64,000 nucleotides of DNA from CAVVSD01 sp963757125 (GCA_963757125.1 CAVWQP010000004.1:310001-374000); one strand, 5' to 3'; counted from the stretch's first letter, positions 36,711-44,702 are shown. The notes: a model not told the origin generated them from the letters alone. Numbers and translations: made by a program.

Positions 36711-38234
36711 TCATGGCGAGACCCCCGCCGGGGCCAAGCCGAACGCCGCCTCCATGACGGCGTCCATCGATGGGTCCGCGCCGAACTCGGCGACGATCGC
36801 GCCACGGCGCATCACGAGGACGCGGTGCGCGAGTCCCAGGACCTCCTCGAGGTCGGACGAGATGAGGATGATCCCGACGCCACGTGCCGCGAGCGACCCG
36901 ATGAGGTTGTGGATCGCGTGCCGGGCCCCGACGTCGACTCCGCGAGTGGGCTCGTCGAGGATCAGGATCCGCGGCTCCTGGAACAGGCACTTGCCGAACA
37001 GGACCTTCTGCTGGTTGCCGCCCGACATCGTCTTGACCATCGCGTTGGGCGACTCGGGCTTCACGGCGAGGTCGGCGAGCAGGGTGCGGACGTCGTCTCG
37101 CTCGTTGCCCTTCCACAGCCAGCCGAACCGGGCGATCCGCCGCGACGATCCGAGGAAGGGCAAGGTCGTGTTGGCCGCGACCGGCTGGTCCAGCAGCAGC
37201 CCCTGCTCCTTGCGGCTCTCGGGCAGCATCGCCAGGCCGGCCGCGAAGGACCTGTGGGGCGCCCCGGCGCCCAGCTGCGTGCCGTCGATCGTGATCGTGC
37301 CTTCGTCGACGGGGTCGGCCCCGAAGATCGCGCGTGCGAGCTCTGAGCGGCCGCTGCCGACGAGCCCGGCCAGCCCGACGATCTCGCCCGCCGCGACGGT
37401 GAGCGACACGTCGCGCAGGAACCCGGCCCGGCTCAGGCCGTCGACCTCCAACAGGGGTGGCCCTGGTGGAGGTGGCTTGCGCTGCGGGTAGTCCGCCGAT
37501 GCCGCATGGCCGAGCATCCCGTTGACGAGCGTCGCCTCGGTCTCGGCCGACGCCGGGCCCGTGCGGATGAGCCGCCCGTTGCGGAGGATGGCGATGTCGT
37601 CGGAGAGCGCCAGCACCTCCTCCAGAAAGTGCGACACGTAGATGATCGTCATCCCGCCCGCGCGGAGGTCCCGGATGAGCGCGTGCAGCCGCTGGGACTC
37701 GTCGCGGGTGAGCGACGACGTCGGCTCGTCCATGATGATCACGTTCGCCCCGCGGCAGAGCGCGCGCAGGATCTCGACCTTCTGCTGGTCGGCGATGCTG
37801 AGCGAGCGCACCCGGGCGTCGCCGGGGACCTCGAAACCGCTCGACGCGAGCAGCGCGTCGAAGCTGCTGCGCATCGAGCCCCGGTCGACGAACGAGCCGT
37901 GCCGCGGCTCGACGCCCAGGAAGACGTTCTCCATCACCGTCATGTCCGGCGCGAGCGCCAGCTCCTGGGCGATGAACGCAACACCCTGGTCGAGCGCCTC
38001 GCGAGGCGATCCGAACTGGACCGCCTCGCCGTCGAGGAGGATCCGACCGTCGGTGGGGCTGATCGCACCGGCGACCATCTTCCCGACCGTCGACTTCCCC
38101 GCGCCGTTCGCGCCGACGAGCGCGTGCACCGTCCCGGCGGCGATCGACAGGCTCACGCTGTCGACCGCCAGGACGTTGCCGAACCGCTTCGAGAGGCCTT
38201 GCAGCTCGACGCGGGGGTCCGTCGCGACCGTCAT
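36711..38234 (-). CDS. CUT2 ABC transporter ATP-binding protein (RbsA-like, double cassette)
   Basis: A 507-residue ATPase with two ABC cassettes. Cassette 1 has Walker A GANGAGKST, signature LSIADQQKVEI and Walker B VIIMDEPTSSL. Cassette 2 has a degenerate Walker A (GLVGSGRSE), signature MSGGNQQKV and Walker B ILILDEPTRGV. That asymmetry is normal for RbsA/MglA/XylG. ATG 38234 lies three bases after the binding-protein stop, with GAGG upstream. Confidence 0.92.
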   Translation of the reverse strand: MTVATDPRVELQGLSKRFGNVLAVDSVSLSIAAGTVHALVGANGAGKSTVGKMVAGAISPTDGRILLDGEAVQFGSPREALDQGVAFIAQELALAPDMTVMENVFLGVEPRHGSFVDRGSMRSSFDALLASSGFEVPGDARVRSLSIADQQKVEILRALCRGANVIIMDEPTSSLTRDESQRLHALIRDLRAGGMTIIYVSHFLEEVLALSDDIAILRNGRLIRTGPASAETEATLVNGMLGHAASADYPQRKPPPPGPPLLEVDGLSRAGFLRDVSLTVAAGEIVGLAGLVGSGRSELARAIFGADPVDEGTITIDGTQLGAGAPHRSFAAGLAMLPESRKEQGLLLDQPVAANTTLPFLGSSRRIARFGWLWKGNERDDVRTLLADLAVKPESPNAMVKTMSGGNQQKVLFGKCLFQEPRILILDEPTRGVDVGARHAIHNLIGSLAARGVGIILISSDLEEVLGLAHRVLVMRRGAIVAEFGADPSMDAVMEAAFGLAPAGVSP

Positions 38235-38236
38235 GG

Positions 38237-39361
38237 CTACCTCGGAGCCGCCTCGGACCACTCCGCCTGCAGCTCGGGGTGGTCCTCGGTCAGGACCTTC
38301 TTGTTCAGCGCGACGACCGTGCCTGGTGGCTCCTTCTGCAGGTCGTACGTCTTCGGGTAGGGCTTGCCTCGGACGGCCGCGGTCGCGAACTCGACCATCT
38401 TGCGCGCCTGCGTCTGCGGGTACAGGTTCACCGACGCGAACCACGTGCCGTCGCGGATGCCCGTGAAGCCCTCCCGCGTACCGCCGTAGCCGCTCAGGAA
38501 GATGTCCTTGCCCGGGGCCTTGCCGGCCTCCTTGATGGCCTGCACGGCGCCGGCGATCATCTGGTCGCCGTTGGCGTGCATGACGTTGACGTCCGGGTGG
38601 CTCTGCAGGTACGTCGTCATCGACTTGTAGCCGCCGGGACGCGCGTAGCCGCCATCCGGAGCGATGGAGACCTTGATGTTCGTGTCCTTGGCGAGCTCCG
38701 ACTTGATCACCTGGAACTGCAAGGAGTCGGTGGGGAACTTCGCCGCTCCGGGCATGACACCGACGTTGCACGGCTTGCCGGGGCCCATGTGCGCGTCGCA
38801 CGCGGCCTTGATGTTCGAGGCGAAGATCTTCGCCTGGAACGTCGTCTCGTAGCCGACGACGCTGTTGATCTGGGGAACGAGGGTCTGCAACGTGTTCGTC
38901 TGCTCGATCGGCCCCAGCGTCCCGCCGACGATCACCTTCAGCCCGGCGTCGCCGGCCTGCTTTGCGACCGGGAGGAGGCTGACGCCATCGACCGGCAGGA
39001 TCGACACCGCGTCGAACTTCTTGGAGGTGATCGAGTTCTGCACCGCGGCGGCCTGGGCCTTGGCGTCGAACTTGCCGTCGACGAGCGTCACCTTCACGCC
39101 CAGCTTCTTGGCCTCCTCCTGCGCGCCCACCCACCACCACTGCGTGTAGTTGTTCTTGTTGTCGTAGCCCACCATGGCGATGCTGACCGGCTTCTCGCCC
39201 GATCCGCTCGACGAGGAACTGGCCGACGAGCCGGTGCTCGCGCTGCTCCCGCTGTCGCTGCTGCCGCACGCGGCGAGCGACGTCCCCAGCACCAGCACAC
39301 CGGCGACCACGGGCAGCACCCGTCGCCCCCGCTCGCGGAGCGTGGTTTCCCTCATCGACAT
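38237..39361 (-). CDS. CUT2 ABC transporter substrate-binding lipoprotein
   Basis: A 374-residue periplasmic-binding-protein-like lipoprotein. A signal peptide (RRVLPVVAGVLVLGTSLAAC) has a clear LAAC lipobox, followed by a Ser/Gly linker and a type I binding fold (VSIAMVGYDNKNNYTQWWW, FDAVSILPVDG, HANGDQMIAGAV). The ligand pocket is tryptophan-rich (NNYTQWWW), unusual for a plain sugar binder. Start ATG 39361 with AGGAGG five bases upstream; ATG 39355 is equally possible. First gene of the island's import operon, driven by an operator-bearing promoter. Confidence 0.88.
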   Translation of the reverse strand: MSMRETTLRERGRRVLPVVAGVLVLGTSLAACGSSDSGSSASTGSSASSSSSGSGEKPVSIAMVGYDNKNNYTQWWWVGAQEEAKKLGVKVTLVDGKFDAKAQAAAVQNSITSKKFDAVSILPVDGVSLLPVAKQAGDAGLKVIVGGTLGPIEQTNTLQTLVPQINSVVGYETTFQAKIFASNIKAACDAHMGPGKPCNVGVMPGAAKFPTDSLQFQVIKSELAKDTNIKVSIAPDGGYARPGGYKSMTTYLQSHPDVNVMHANGDQMIAGAVQAIKEAGKAPGKDIFLSGYGGTREGFTGIRDGTWFASVNLYPQTQARKMVEFATAAVRGKPYPKTYDLQKEPPGTVVALNKKVLTEDHPELQAEWSEAAPR

Positions 39362-39441
39362 CCCCTCCTCCTCATCCCTGGCGCCCCGAGGGACTCCGCA
39401 CAGGATCATTCAACGATCCGCACCCAGCGGACTGTCAGGCG

Positions 39442-39447
39442 ACCGTA
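39442..39447 (-). promoter_or_regulatory. -10 box TACGGT of the ABC-EthD operon
   Basis: Minus-strand TACGGT about 80 bases before the start codon, implying a leader of about 70 nt with a strong ribosome site. The operator element ends 18 bases upstream. Confidence 0.5.
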
Positions 39448-39465
39448 TGCCGGGCGAACGCGCGC

Positions 39466-39493
39466 GTCTTGTCGCGACGCGAACACCACTTGC
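39466..39493 (-). promoter_or_regulatory. Operator-like element (ABC-EthD operon)
   Basis: Minus strand: GCAA-N5-GTTCGCGT-N5-CAAGAC, 18 bases before the -10 box. It shares TTCGCGT, then N5, then CAAGACGCGCGC, in identical register with the SnoaL-gene promoter. Probable AraC-family binding site overlapping the -35 position. Confidence 0.6.
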
Positions 39494-39513
39494 GCGCGTG
39501 CGCCCGGTGCGTG

Positions 39514-40221
39514 TCAGGCGGCGGGCTGCAGGTCCTTCACCACGACCTCCCGGAGCGCCGCGCCCCACATGCGGCTCTCGTCGAAGACGTTCGGGCTGTC
39601 GACGGACGCGGCCGCCCAGCCCGGCGTGGCGAGCGCCTCGAGGAACTGCGCCTCGTCGGCGAACCAGCACTCCGAGAAGCCCGAGAAGTCGAGCGGGTCG
39701 TCCGTCTCGCCCGTGCGGCCGATCGCCGACACCACGTGGTTCTGCACATAGCGGTCGATCGGGACGGTGTGGAACAGCGGACCGTGCGTGTTGATCCAGT
39801 GCGCGTCGGCGTCCTCGCGGCTCATGCCGTCGCGGAAGTTGACGACGTAGACGACCTTGTACGGGTTGGAGGCGCCCTCGATCTGCGTGACCTCGGTGAT
39901 GTGGGCGCTCATCCCGGTGAACCAGGTGTCGTCGAAGACGTTGGCGCTGTCCTCACCGACGGCCTTCCACTCGGGCGAGAGCATCGCCGCCTCGAACGCC
40001 GCCTTGTCGGTGAACCAGGCGCACGAGTACCCGTCGAAGTACGTCGAGTCCTCGCTGTAGCCGCCGACGGCCGGCAGCGTCCCGGTCACGTGGCTCTGCA
40101 CGTAGCGCTCGACGCCGGGGACCTTCGCGAACAGCGGCCCGTGGACCTCGGCCCAGTAGCGATCCGACTCGCTCTTGGGCTTGTTCGGGGTGTACCGCGC
40201 GAACCAGACGACCTTGTACAT
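39514..40221 (-). CDS. Two-domain EthD-family protein
   Basis: A 235-residue tandem EthD protein. Repeat 1: YKVVWFARYTPNKPKSESDR, HGPLFAKVPGVERYVQSHV, FDGYSCAWFTDKAAF, SPEWKAVGEDSANVFD. Repeat 2: YKVVYVVNFRDGMSREDADA, HGPLFHTVPIDRYVQNHV, FSGFSECWFADEAQF. It is the best-conserved EthD member here. ATG 40221 follows GAGGAGAG. It has its own promoter with an operator element and lies just upstream of the ABC operon. Confidence 0.8.
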   Translation of the reverse strand: MYKVVWFARYTPNKPKSESDRYWAEVHGPLFAKVPGVERYVQSHVTGTLPAVGGYSEDSTYFDGYSCAWFTDKAAFEAAMLSPEWKAVGEDSANVFDDTWFTGMSAHITEVTQIEGASNPYKVVYVVNFRDGMSREDADAHWINTHGPLFHTVPIDRYVQNHVVSAIGRTGETDDPLDFSGFSECWFADEAQFLEALATPGWAAASVDSPNVFDESRMWGAALREVVVKDLQPAA

Positions 40222-40252
40222 GGCGTTCTCTCCTCGCTGATCGTGCTCCGTG

Positions 40253-40258
40253 AGCCTA
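40253..40258 (-). promoter_or_regulatory. -10 box TAGGCT of the EthD gene
   Basis: Minus-strand TAGGCT 31 bases before ATG 40221, leaving room for a short leader with GAGGAGAG. The operator element ends only eight bases upstream, one helical turn closer than at the other promoters. Confidence 0.5.
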
Positions 40259-40266
40259 TGTGCGCG

Positions 40267-40294
40267 GCCTTGCCTGCCCGCGCACGGCGATTGC
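40267..40294 (-). promoter_or_regulatory. Operator-like element (EthD gene)
   Basis: Minus strand GCAA-TCGCC-GTGCGC-N7-CAAGGC. The first 15 bases plus the preceding C (CGCAATCGCCGTGCGC) are identical to the site before the KstD-like gene at 42933-42948, in the same orientation relative to the regulated gene. Confidence 0.6.
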
Positions 40295-40312
40295 GTCCGC
40301 GCGACGACCTCG

Positions 40313-40891
40313 TCAGGAGGTCGTCGCGGTGGACTGCTGGAAGTCGTCGTCCGTCCTCGCCCGCATCGACGCGTCCGGGAGCGGACGCCGGTAGGAGATG
40401 TCCTCGCGGTCCCAGGTCGCCTCCTCGTAGAGGCCGAGCAGGCTCTGCATGGTCGGGCGTCCCGCATGCCCGTCGCCGATCCACTCCGCGGTGACCACGC
40501 GCCGCGCGATGCGCCAGTCGCCCGCGCGCCGCTCGAAGCGATCGACGTACCTCCCGCCCATGAACTCCTGCCCCGAGCCGTCCTGCCGGCGCAGCACGAT
40601 GAAGTAGTACGTGTCCGTGTGGGCGACGTCGCCGTCGATGTCGACGGTCGTGTTCGTGATGTAGTGCATGTGGCGGTCCCACCGCAGCCCGTGCTGCTCG
40701 TTCGCCCACTCCGCGACGTCGCGCGGGCCGCCCTCGAAGGTGCCGTGCGTGTCGAGCGCGTCCGGGTGGAACGCGGACATCACGAGCTCGACGTCGTGGC
40801 GGTCGATGCCGCGGGTGTAGCGCAGCAGGCACTCCTCGATCGCAGCGCGGTCGAGCACGCGCTGGATCTCAGGATCTCGGTCGGCGGTCAT
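40313..40891 (-). CDS. SnoaL/NTF2-like protein
   Basis: A 192-residue single-domain protein of the SnoaL_4 kind (DRAAIEECLLRYTRGIDRHD, FHPDALDTHGTF, GRYVDRFERRAGDWRIARRVV). These cone-shaped folds host cyclases, dehydratases or ring-hydroxylating-dioxygenase-like small subunits; here the role is unknown. Leaderless promoter (TAGCGT six bases before ATG 40891) preceded by an operator element. Part of the catabolic island. Confidence 0.8.
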   Translation of the reverse strand: MTADRDPEIQRVLDRAAIEECLLRYTRGIDRHDVELVMSAFHPDALDTHGTFEGGPRDVAEWANEQHGLRWDRHMHYITNTTVDIDGDVAHTDTYYFIVLRRQDGSGQEFMGGRYVDRFERRAGDWRIARRVVTAEWIGDGHAGRPTMQSLLGLYEEATWDREDISYRRPLPDASMRARTDDDFQQSTATTS

Positions 40892-40897
40892 GGCCGG

Positions 40898-40903
40898 ACG
40901 CTA
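40898..40903 (-). promoter_or_regulatory. -10 box TAGCGT, leaderless (SnoaL gene)
   Basis: TAGCGT, six bases, ATG 40891. The operator element ends 18 bases upstream. Confidence 0.58.
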
Positions 40904-40921
40904 GACGCGGGCCGTGCGCGC

Positions 40922-40949
40922 GTCTTGACCGCACGCGAACGCGCGTTGC
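40922..40949 (-). promoter_or_regulatory. Operator-like element (SnoaL gene)
   Basis: Minus strand GCAA-N5-GTTCGCGT-N5-CAAGAC, followed by GCGCGC and N12 to the -10 box, exactly as in the ABC-EthD promoter. Confidence 0.6.
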
Positions 40950-40975
40950 TCGTTCGCGACGAGACGATCCGGTCC

Positions 40976-41914
40976 CTAACCGCCGGCGCGGAACTCGCTC
41001 GGCGTGCACCCGTAGAGGGCGCGGAAGGAGCGGCTGAAGTGCGCGGCGTTCGTGAGCCCCCAGCGGGTGGCGATCGTGAGGATCGTCTCGTCGGCGTGCG
41101 CCGGATCGCGCAGGTCGCGCCGGCAGCCCGCGAGCCGGCGCTCGCGGATCCAGTCGGTGACCGTCAGGCCGTCGGCCTTGAACAGCTTCTGCAGGTGCCG
41201 CGTCGACACGAAGTGCGCGGCGGCGATCGCGTCGGGGCGGAGATCCGGGTCGTCCAGGTGCTCCTCGATGTGGACCTTGATGCGCGCGAGCAGGTCGCCG
41301 GTCGACGGGCGGCGCGCGAGCTCCTCCCCGTCTGTGCAGAGCGCGCGGAGCAGGTACACGGCGCTCTCGCCGAGGTCGGTGTCGCCCTCGGCGACCGTGC
41401 CGTCGGCCAGCCCGCGCGCCAGCCGCGTGAGGAACGGCGCGACGAGCGTCTGCGCGATGTCGCCGCGCAGGGGTGTCGCGAGGCGCGAGACCGGGTCGTG
41501 GCCTCGGAGGCCGAGCAGCAGGCGCGAGCACTCGAGGACGACGAGGTCGTAGGGCGTGTCGGTCTCGATGGAGAACGGGTGCGACGTGTCGTACAGCACC
41601 ATCTCGCCCGGGGACACCGGCGTCTGACGGTCGTGCTGGCTGAACACCGTGCGGCCCCGGAGCTGCAGCGAGAGGTGCACCGCCTCGGGGTCGTGCACCG
41701 CGATGTCCGACCATGTGCGCGACACGGACGTGGCCGCGCTGGTCACCCGCGAGACGGTGAGCGGGCCCATGAGGTACTGCCGCACCGTCCCGGTGAAGCC
41801 CAGTGCGTCGCGGCGCCGGAACGTGCACGGGAAGAACGCGCGGTCCGAGCTGTCGGTCCAGAAGTCGAAGCGCTCGTGCGGCGCCACGGTGTCGGTGTCG
41901 AACAGGGTCGGCAC
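40976..41914 (-). CDS. AraC-family regulator 2
   Basis: A 312-residue AraC_binding_2-type regulator: sensor PTLFDTDTVAPHERFDFWTD and the beta-roll SPGEMVLYDTSHPF; helix-turn-helices AIAAAHFVSTRHLQKLFKADG and LTIATRWGLTNAAHFSRSFRALYG. GTG 41914 starts two bases after the stop of regulator 3, so the two are co-transcribed paralogues. An in-frame ATG at 41950 would overlap the neighbour. Candidate activator of the island. Confidence 0.85.
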   Translation of the reverse strand: MPTLFDTDTVAPHERFDFWTDSSDRAFFPCTFRRRDALGFTGTVRQYLMGPLTVSRVTSAATSVSRTWSDIAVHDPEAVHLSLQLRGRTVFSQHDRQTPVSPGEMVLYDTSHPFSIETDTPYDLVVLECSRLLLGLRGHDPVSRLATPLRGDIAQTLVAPFLTRLARGLADGTVAEGDTDLGESAVYLLRALCTDGEELARRPSTGDLLARIKVHIEEHLDDPDLRPDAIAAAHFVSTRHLQKLFKADGLTVTDWIRERRLAGCRRDLRDPAHADETILTIATRWGLTNAAHFSRSFRALYGCTPSEFRAGG

Positions 41915-41916
41915 GC

Positions 41917-42858
41917 TCAGTCGCCCGGCCGGTGGTCGCGTGGCGAGCATCCGTAGGCCTCGCGGTACAGGCGGCTGAAGTGCGCGGCGTTGCGCATCCC
42001 CCAGCGCGCGGCGATCGTGCCGATGGTCTCGTGCGCGAGCGCCGGGTCGCCGAGCTCGCGGCGGCAGCGCGCGAGTCTGACCTCGCGGATCCATCCCGAG
42101 ATGCTCACCCCGCGCGGCTCCCATAGGCGATGCAGCGATCGGACCGAGATGAAGTGCGCGGCGGCGATGCGCGCCGGCGTGAGATCCGGGTCCCCGAGAT
42201 GGCGGTACACGTAGGTCGTCACCTGTGGGAGCAGCACGTCGGCGTGCAGGTACGTGCCCGTGCCCTCGTCCTGGCGCAGGAAGATCGAGCGGACGACATC
42301 GACGATCGTCTCCCCGAGGTTCGCTCCGCCCGCGGCCAGCGTGTCGTCCTCGATACGCGCCGCGAGATCGATGAGGAACGGCGCGACGAACCGCGAGGCG
42401 AAGGTCTGGTCGATGCGCTCGCCGGTCCGCGAGCACACGCGGCCCGCGAACTGACCCAGCAGCGCCATCGGGAACGATATGACCAGCATCTCGAAGTCGG
42501 TCTCGTTGCGGATGACGAATGGGCGCGAGCTCTGAAAGCCGAACAGCGTCCCGGTCGGCATCGCGCACGACCTGCCGTCCTGCTCCATCCGGCTGTGGCC
42601 GCGCAGCTCGAGCCCGAGGTGGAACGTCTCCGGGTCCGCGGCGTCGATGTTCCGCCGGGTCCGCAGCAGCCCCGACGGCCCCGCCATCACCCGGTGGACG
42701 TCGACCGGACCGAGCTCGCAGTTGTGGGCGAGACCGGAGAACGCCGAACCGCCGCCCCGCTCGAAGCTCATGGGGAAGTAGGCCTTCGAGGCCTCCTCGA
42801 CCCACAGCTCGAAGCGCTCGGACGGCGCGACCTGCGACGTGTCGATGATCAGCGACAT
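41917..42858 (-). CDS. AraC-family regulator 3
   Basis: A 313-residue AraC_binding_2-type regulator: sensor SLIIDTSQVAPSERFELWVE, then IAAAHFISVRSLHRLWEPRG and TIAARWGMRNAAHFSRLYREAYG. ATG 42858 has GAGAG directly upstream. It is transcribed away from the KstD-like gene across a 157-bp region that holds the operator element, the usual place for an AraC activator to act in both directions. Confidence 0.85.
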   Translation of the reverse strand: MSLIIDTSQVAPSERFELWVEEASKAYFPMSFERGGGSAFSGLAHNCELGPVDVHRVMAGPSGLLRTRRNIDAADPETFHLGLELRGHSRMEQDGRSCAMPTGTLFGFQSSRPFVIRNETDFEMLVISFPMALLGQFAGRVCSRTGERIDQTFASRFVAPFLIDLAARIEDDTLAAGGANLGETIVDVVRSIFLRQDEGTGTYLHADVLLPQVTTYVYRHLGDPDLTPARIAAAHFISVRSLHRLWEPRGVSISGWIREVRLARCRRELGDPALAHETIGTIAARWGMRNAAHFSRLYREAYGCSPRDHRPGD

Positions 42859-42933
42859 CTCTCGGTCCCCACGCCCCTCCGCGCGGCAACGTGCCAGTTC
42901 TACAGGAACCGCAGCACGACTGGGCGCAACATC

Positions 42934-42961
42934 GCAATCGCCGTGCGCTCCGCGTCAAGCC
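42934..42961 (+). promoter_or_regulatory. Operator-like element (KstD-like gene)
   Basis: Plus strand GCAA-TCGCC-GTGCGC-N7-CAAGCC, ending 18 bases before TAGCGT. It lies in the divergent region between AraC regulator 3 and the flavoprotein gene. Confidence 0.6.
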
Positions 42962-42979
42962 CGTCAGGGCGCCTCGGTC

Positions 42980-42985
42980 TAGCGT
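42980..42985 (+). promoter_or_regulatory. -10 box TAGCGT of the KstD-like gene
   Basis: TAGCGT 30 bases before ATG 43016, giving a short leader that carries the ribosome site GAGGGGAG. Confidence 0.55.
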
Positions 42986-43015
42986 CGGCGCGGTCATCCG
43001 TGAGGGGAGAGCAGC

Positions 43016-44659
43016 ATGGGCGAGATCAGCCGGACGGTCGACGGCGACACGCGGTGGGACGCGGAGGCAGACGTCGTCGTCGTGGGCGCGTCCGTGGCGG
43101 GGTTCAGCACGGCGGTGAACGCCGCGGAGCTCGGCGCGTCGACCATCCTGCTCGAGGCCGCCGAGCAGGTCGGTGGGACCGGGCGCAAGGCCGCCGCCTG
43201 GGCCTGGATCCCCAACAACCACCTGATGCAGGAGAAGGGCATCCCGGACTCGCGCGAGGACGCCATGGCCTACCTCGCGCGCTTCGCACGGCCCGCCCTG
43301 TACCAGCCGGGGCACCCGACGCTCGGCCTTCCGGCCTGGGAGCACGAGCTGCTGGAGGCGTTCGTCGACAACGGCCCGGACGCGATGAGGACGCTGGTCG
43401 ACATCGGCGCGCTGTCGGTGATGCACGCCGACGACTACCCGAACTACTACAGCCACCACGAGATCGACAAGGTGCCGTTCGGCCGCGTCGTCATCCCGCA
43501 GCTCCCCGACGGGGAGCCGGGCGACGGGATCGAGTTCACCCGCCGCATGGAGATCGCCGCCCGTGAGCGGGGCGTCGACATCCGCACGGGCCACCCCGTC
43601 GAGGGCGTGCTGACCAACGACGCGGGCGAGGTCGTCGGCGTCACCGCCGGTGGGGGACACCGCATCCGCGCCCGCCGCGGCGTCGTCTTCTGCACCGGCG
43701 GCTTCAGCCACAACGACACCCTGCGCGACCAGTACCTGTCAGGGCTGCTCGTCCCCGGCTGCTCGGTGCCCACCAACCAGGGCGTGCTCGTCGAGGTGTC
43801 CAAGCGCCTCGGCGCCCCGCTGATCCACATGAACGCCGCCTTCATGTCGCCGATCCAGCTCGAGTGGGTGCTGCGCGACGACCCGGAGATCGTGGGCCTG
43901 TTCCAGACCCCTGGCGACAGCATGATCATCGTCAACAAGTACGGCCGGCGGATCGGCAACGAGAAGACCTCCTACAACGACCGCACGATCCCGCACCTGA
44001 TCTTCGACGTCGAGCGCGCGGAGTACGGGAACCTCCTGTCCTTCGCGCTGTGGGACGAGCGCACGAACACGACCTGGGCCGGCGCGCCCTACGGCTTCGT
44101 CCCGGCCGCCGACGGGGACCGGTCGTTCGTCGTGCAGGGCGACACGCTCGAGGAGCTCGCGAACGCGCTGGACGCCCGCCTGGAGGGGCTGGGGTCCGCC
44201 AACCACGGCATCCGCCTGGATCCTGGCTTCCGTGCCGGGCTGGCCGATCAGATCGCGCGGTTCAACGCGATGGCGGTCGCCGGCGTGGACGAGGACTTCC
44301 GCCGCGGCGACGCGGCGATCGACGGGTTCTTCCACGGCGAGGCGATCGACAACCCGTACCCGAACAAGACGATGCACCCGATCTCCGACGACGGCCCCTA
44401 CTACGCGTCCATCATCGCCCCGAGCGCGATCGAGACGAAGGGCGGACCGCGCGCGACACCCGGCGGCGAGATCCTGGGCGCCGACGACGAGCCCATCCCC
44501 GGGCTGTACGGGGTCGGCAACTGCGTCGCCTCGGCGACCGGGCAGGCCTACCTCTCGGGCGGGATCACGTTCGGGCCCTACATCACGTTCGGCCTGCTGG
44601 CCGCGCGCGCGGTAGCGGCGGCGCCTGTGAAGGAGGTCCGGGCCACCGAGCTCGCGTGA
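43016..44659 (+). CDS. FAD-dependent oxidoreductase, 3-ketosteroid dehydrogenase-like
   Basis: A 547-residue flavoprotein of the fumarate reductase/KstD superfamily. The FAD-binding motif is DVVVVGASVAGFSTAVNAAE (residues 22-41), followed by VGGTGRKAAAWAWIPNNH, where WIPNN is typical of Delta1-dehydrogenase relatives. A second FAD stretch is VFCTGGFSHND, and the C-terminus is GLYGVGNCVASATGQAYLSG. It should abstract hydrides from a cyclic ketone-type substrate. ATG 43016 follows GAGGGGAG. An operator element in its promoter links it to the EthD/ABC island. Confidence 0.82.
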   Translation: MGEISRTVDGDTRWDAEADVVVVGASVAGFSTAVNAAELGASTILLEAAEQVGGTGRKAAAWAWIPNNHLMQEKGIPDSREDAMAYLARFARPALYQPGHPTLGLPAWEHELLEAFVDNGPDAMRTLVDIGALSVMHADDYPNYYSHHEIDKVPFGRVVIPQLPDGEPGDGIEFTRRMEIAARERGVDIRTGHPVEGVLTNDAGEVVGVTAGGGHRIRARRGVVFCTGGFSHNDTLRDQYLSGLLVPGCSVPTNQGVLVEVSKRLGAPLIHMNAAFMSPIQLEWVLRDDPEIVGLFQTPGDSMIIVNKYGRRIGNEKTSYNDRTIPHLIFDVERAEYGNLLSFALWDERTNTTWAGAPYGFVPAADGDRSFVVQGDTLEELANALDARLEGLGSANHGIRLDPGFRAGLADQIARFNAMAVAGVDEDFRRGDAAIDGFFHGEAIDNPYPNKTMHPISDDGPYYASIIAPSAIETKGGPRATPGGEILGADDEPIPGLYGVGNCVASATGQAYLSGGITFGPYITFGLLAARAVAAAPVKEVRATELA

Positions 44660-44685
44660 CAGCATTCATCGGGCGCATCGGGATC

Positions 44686-44702
44686 ACCCCCAGGGGTAAA
44701 AT
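44686..44702 (+). promoter_or_regulatory. Promoter TAAAAT with overlapping ACCCC-CA-GGGGT palindrome
   Basis: A perfect inverted repeat ACCCC-N2-GGGGT (44686-44697) abuts TAAAAT (44697-44702), the most AT-rich -10 box in the window, about 122 bases before the Crp/Fnr gene. The palindrome is placed like an operator. The rest of the 164-bp gap shows nothing further. Confidence 0.4.

Noticed and set aside
36711..38234. The degenerate second Walker A in the ABC ATPase as a defect
   Set aside because: GLVGSGRSE-type second sites are normal in RbsA/MglA double-cassette ATPases.
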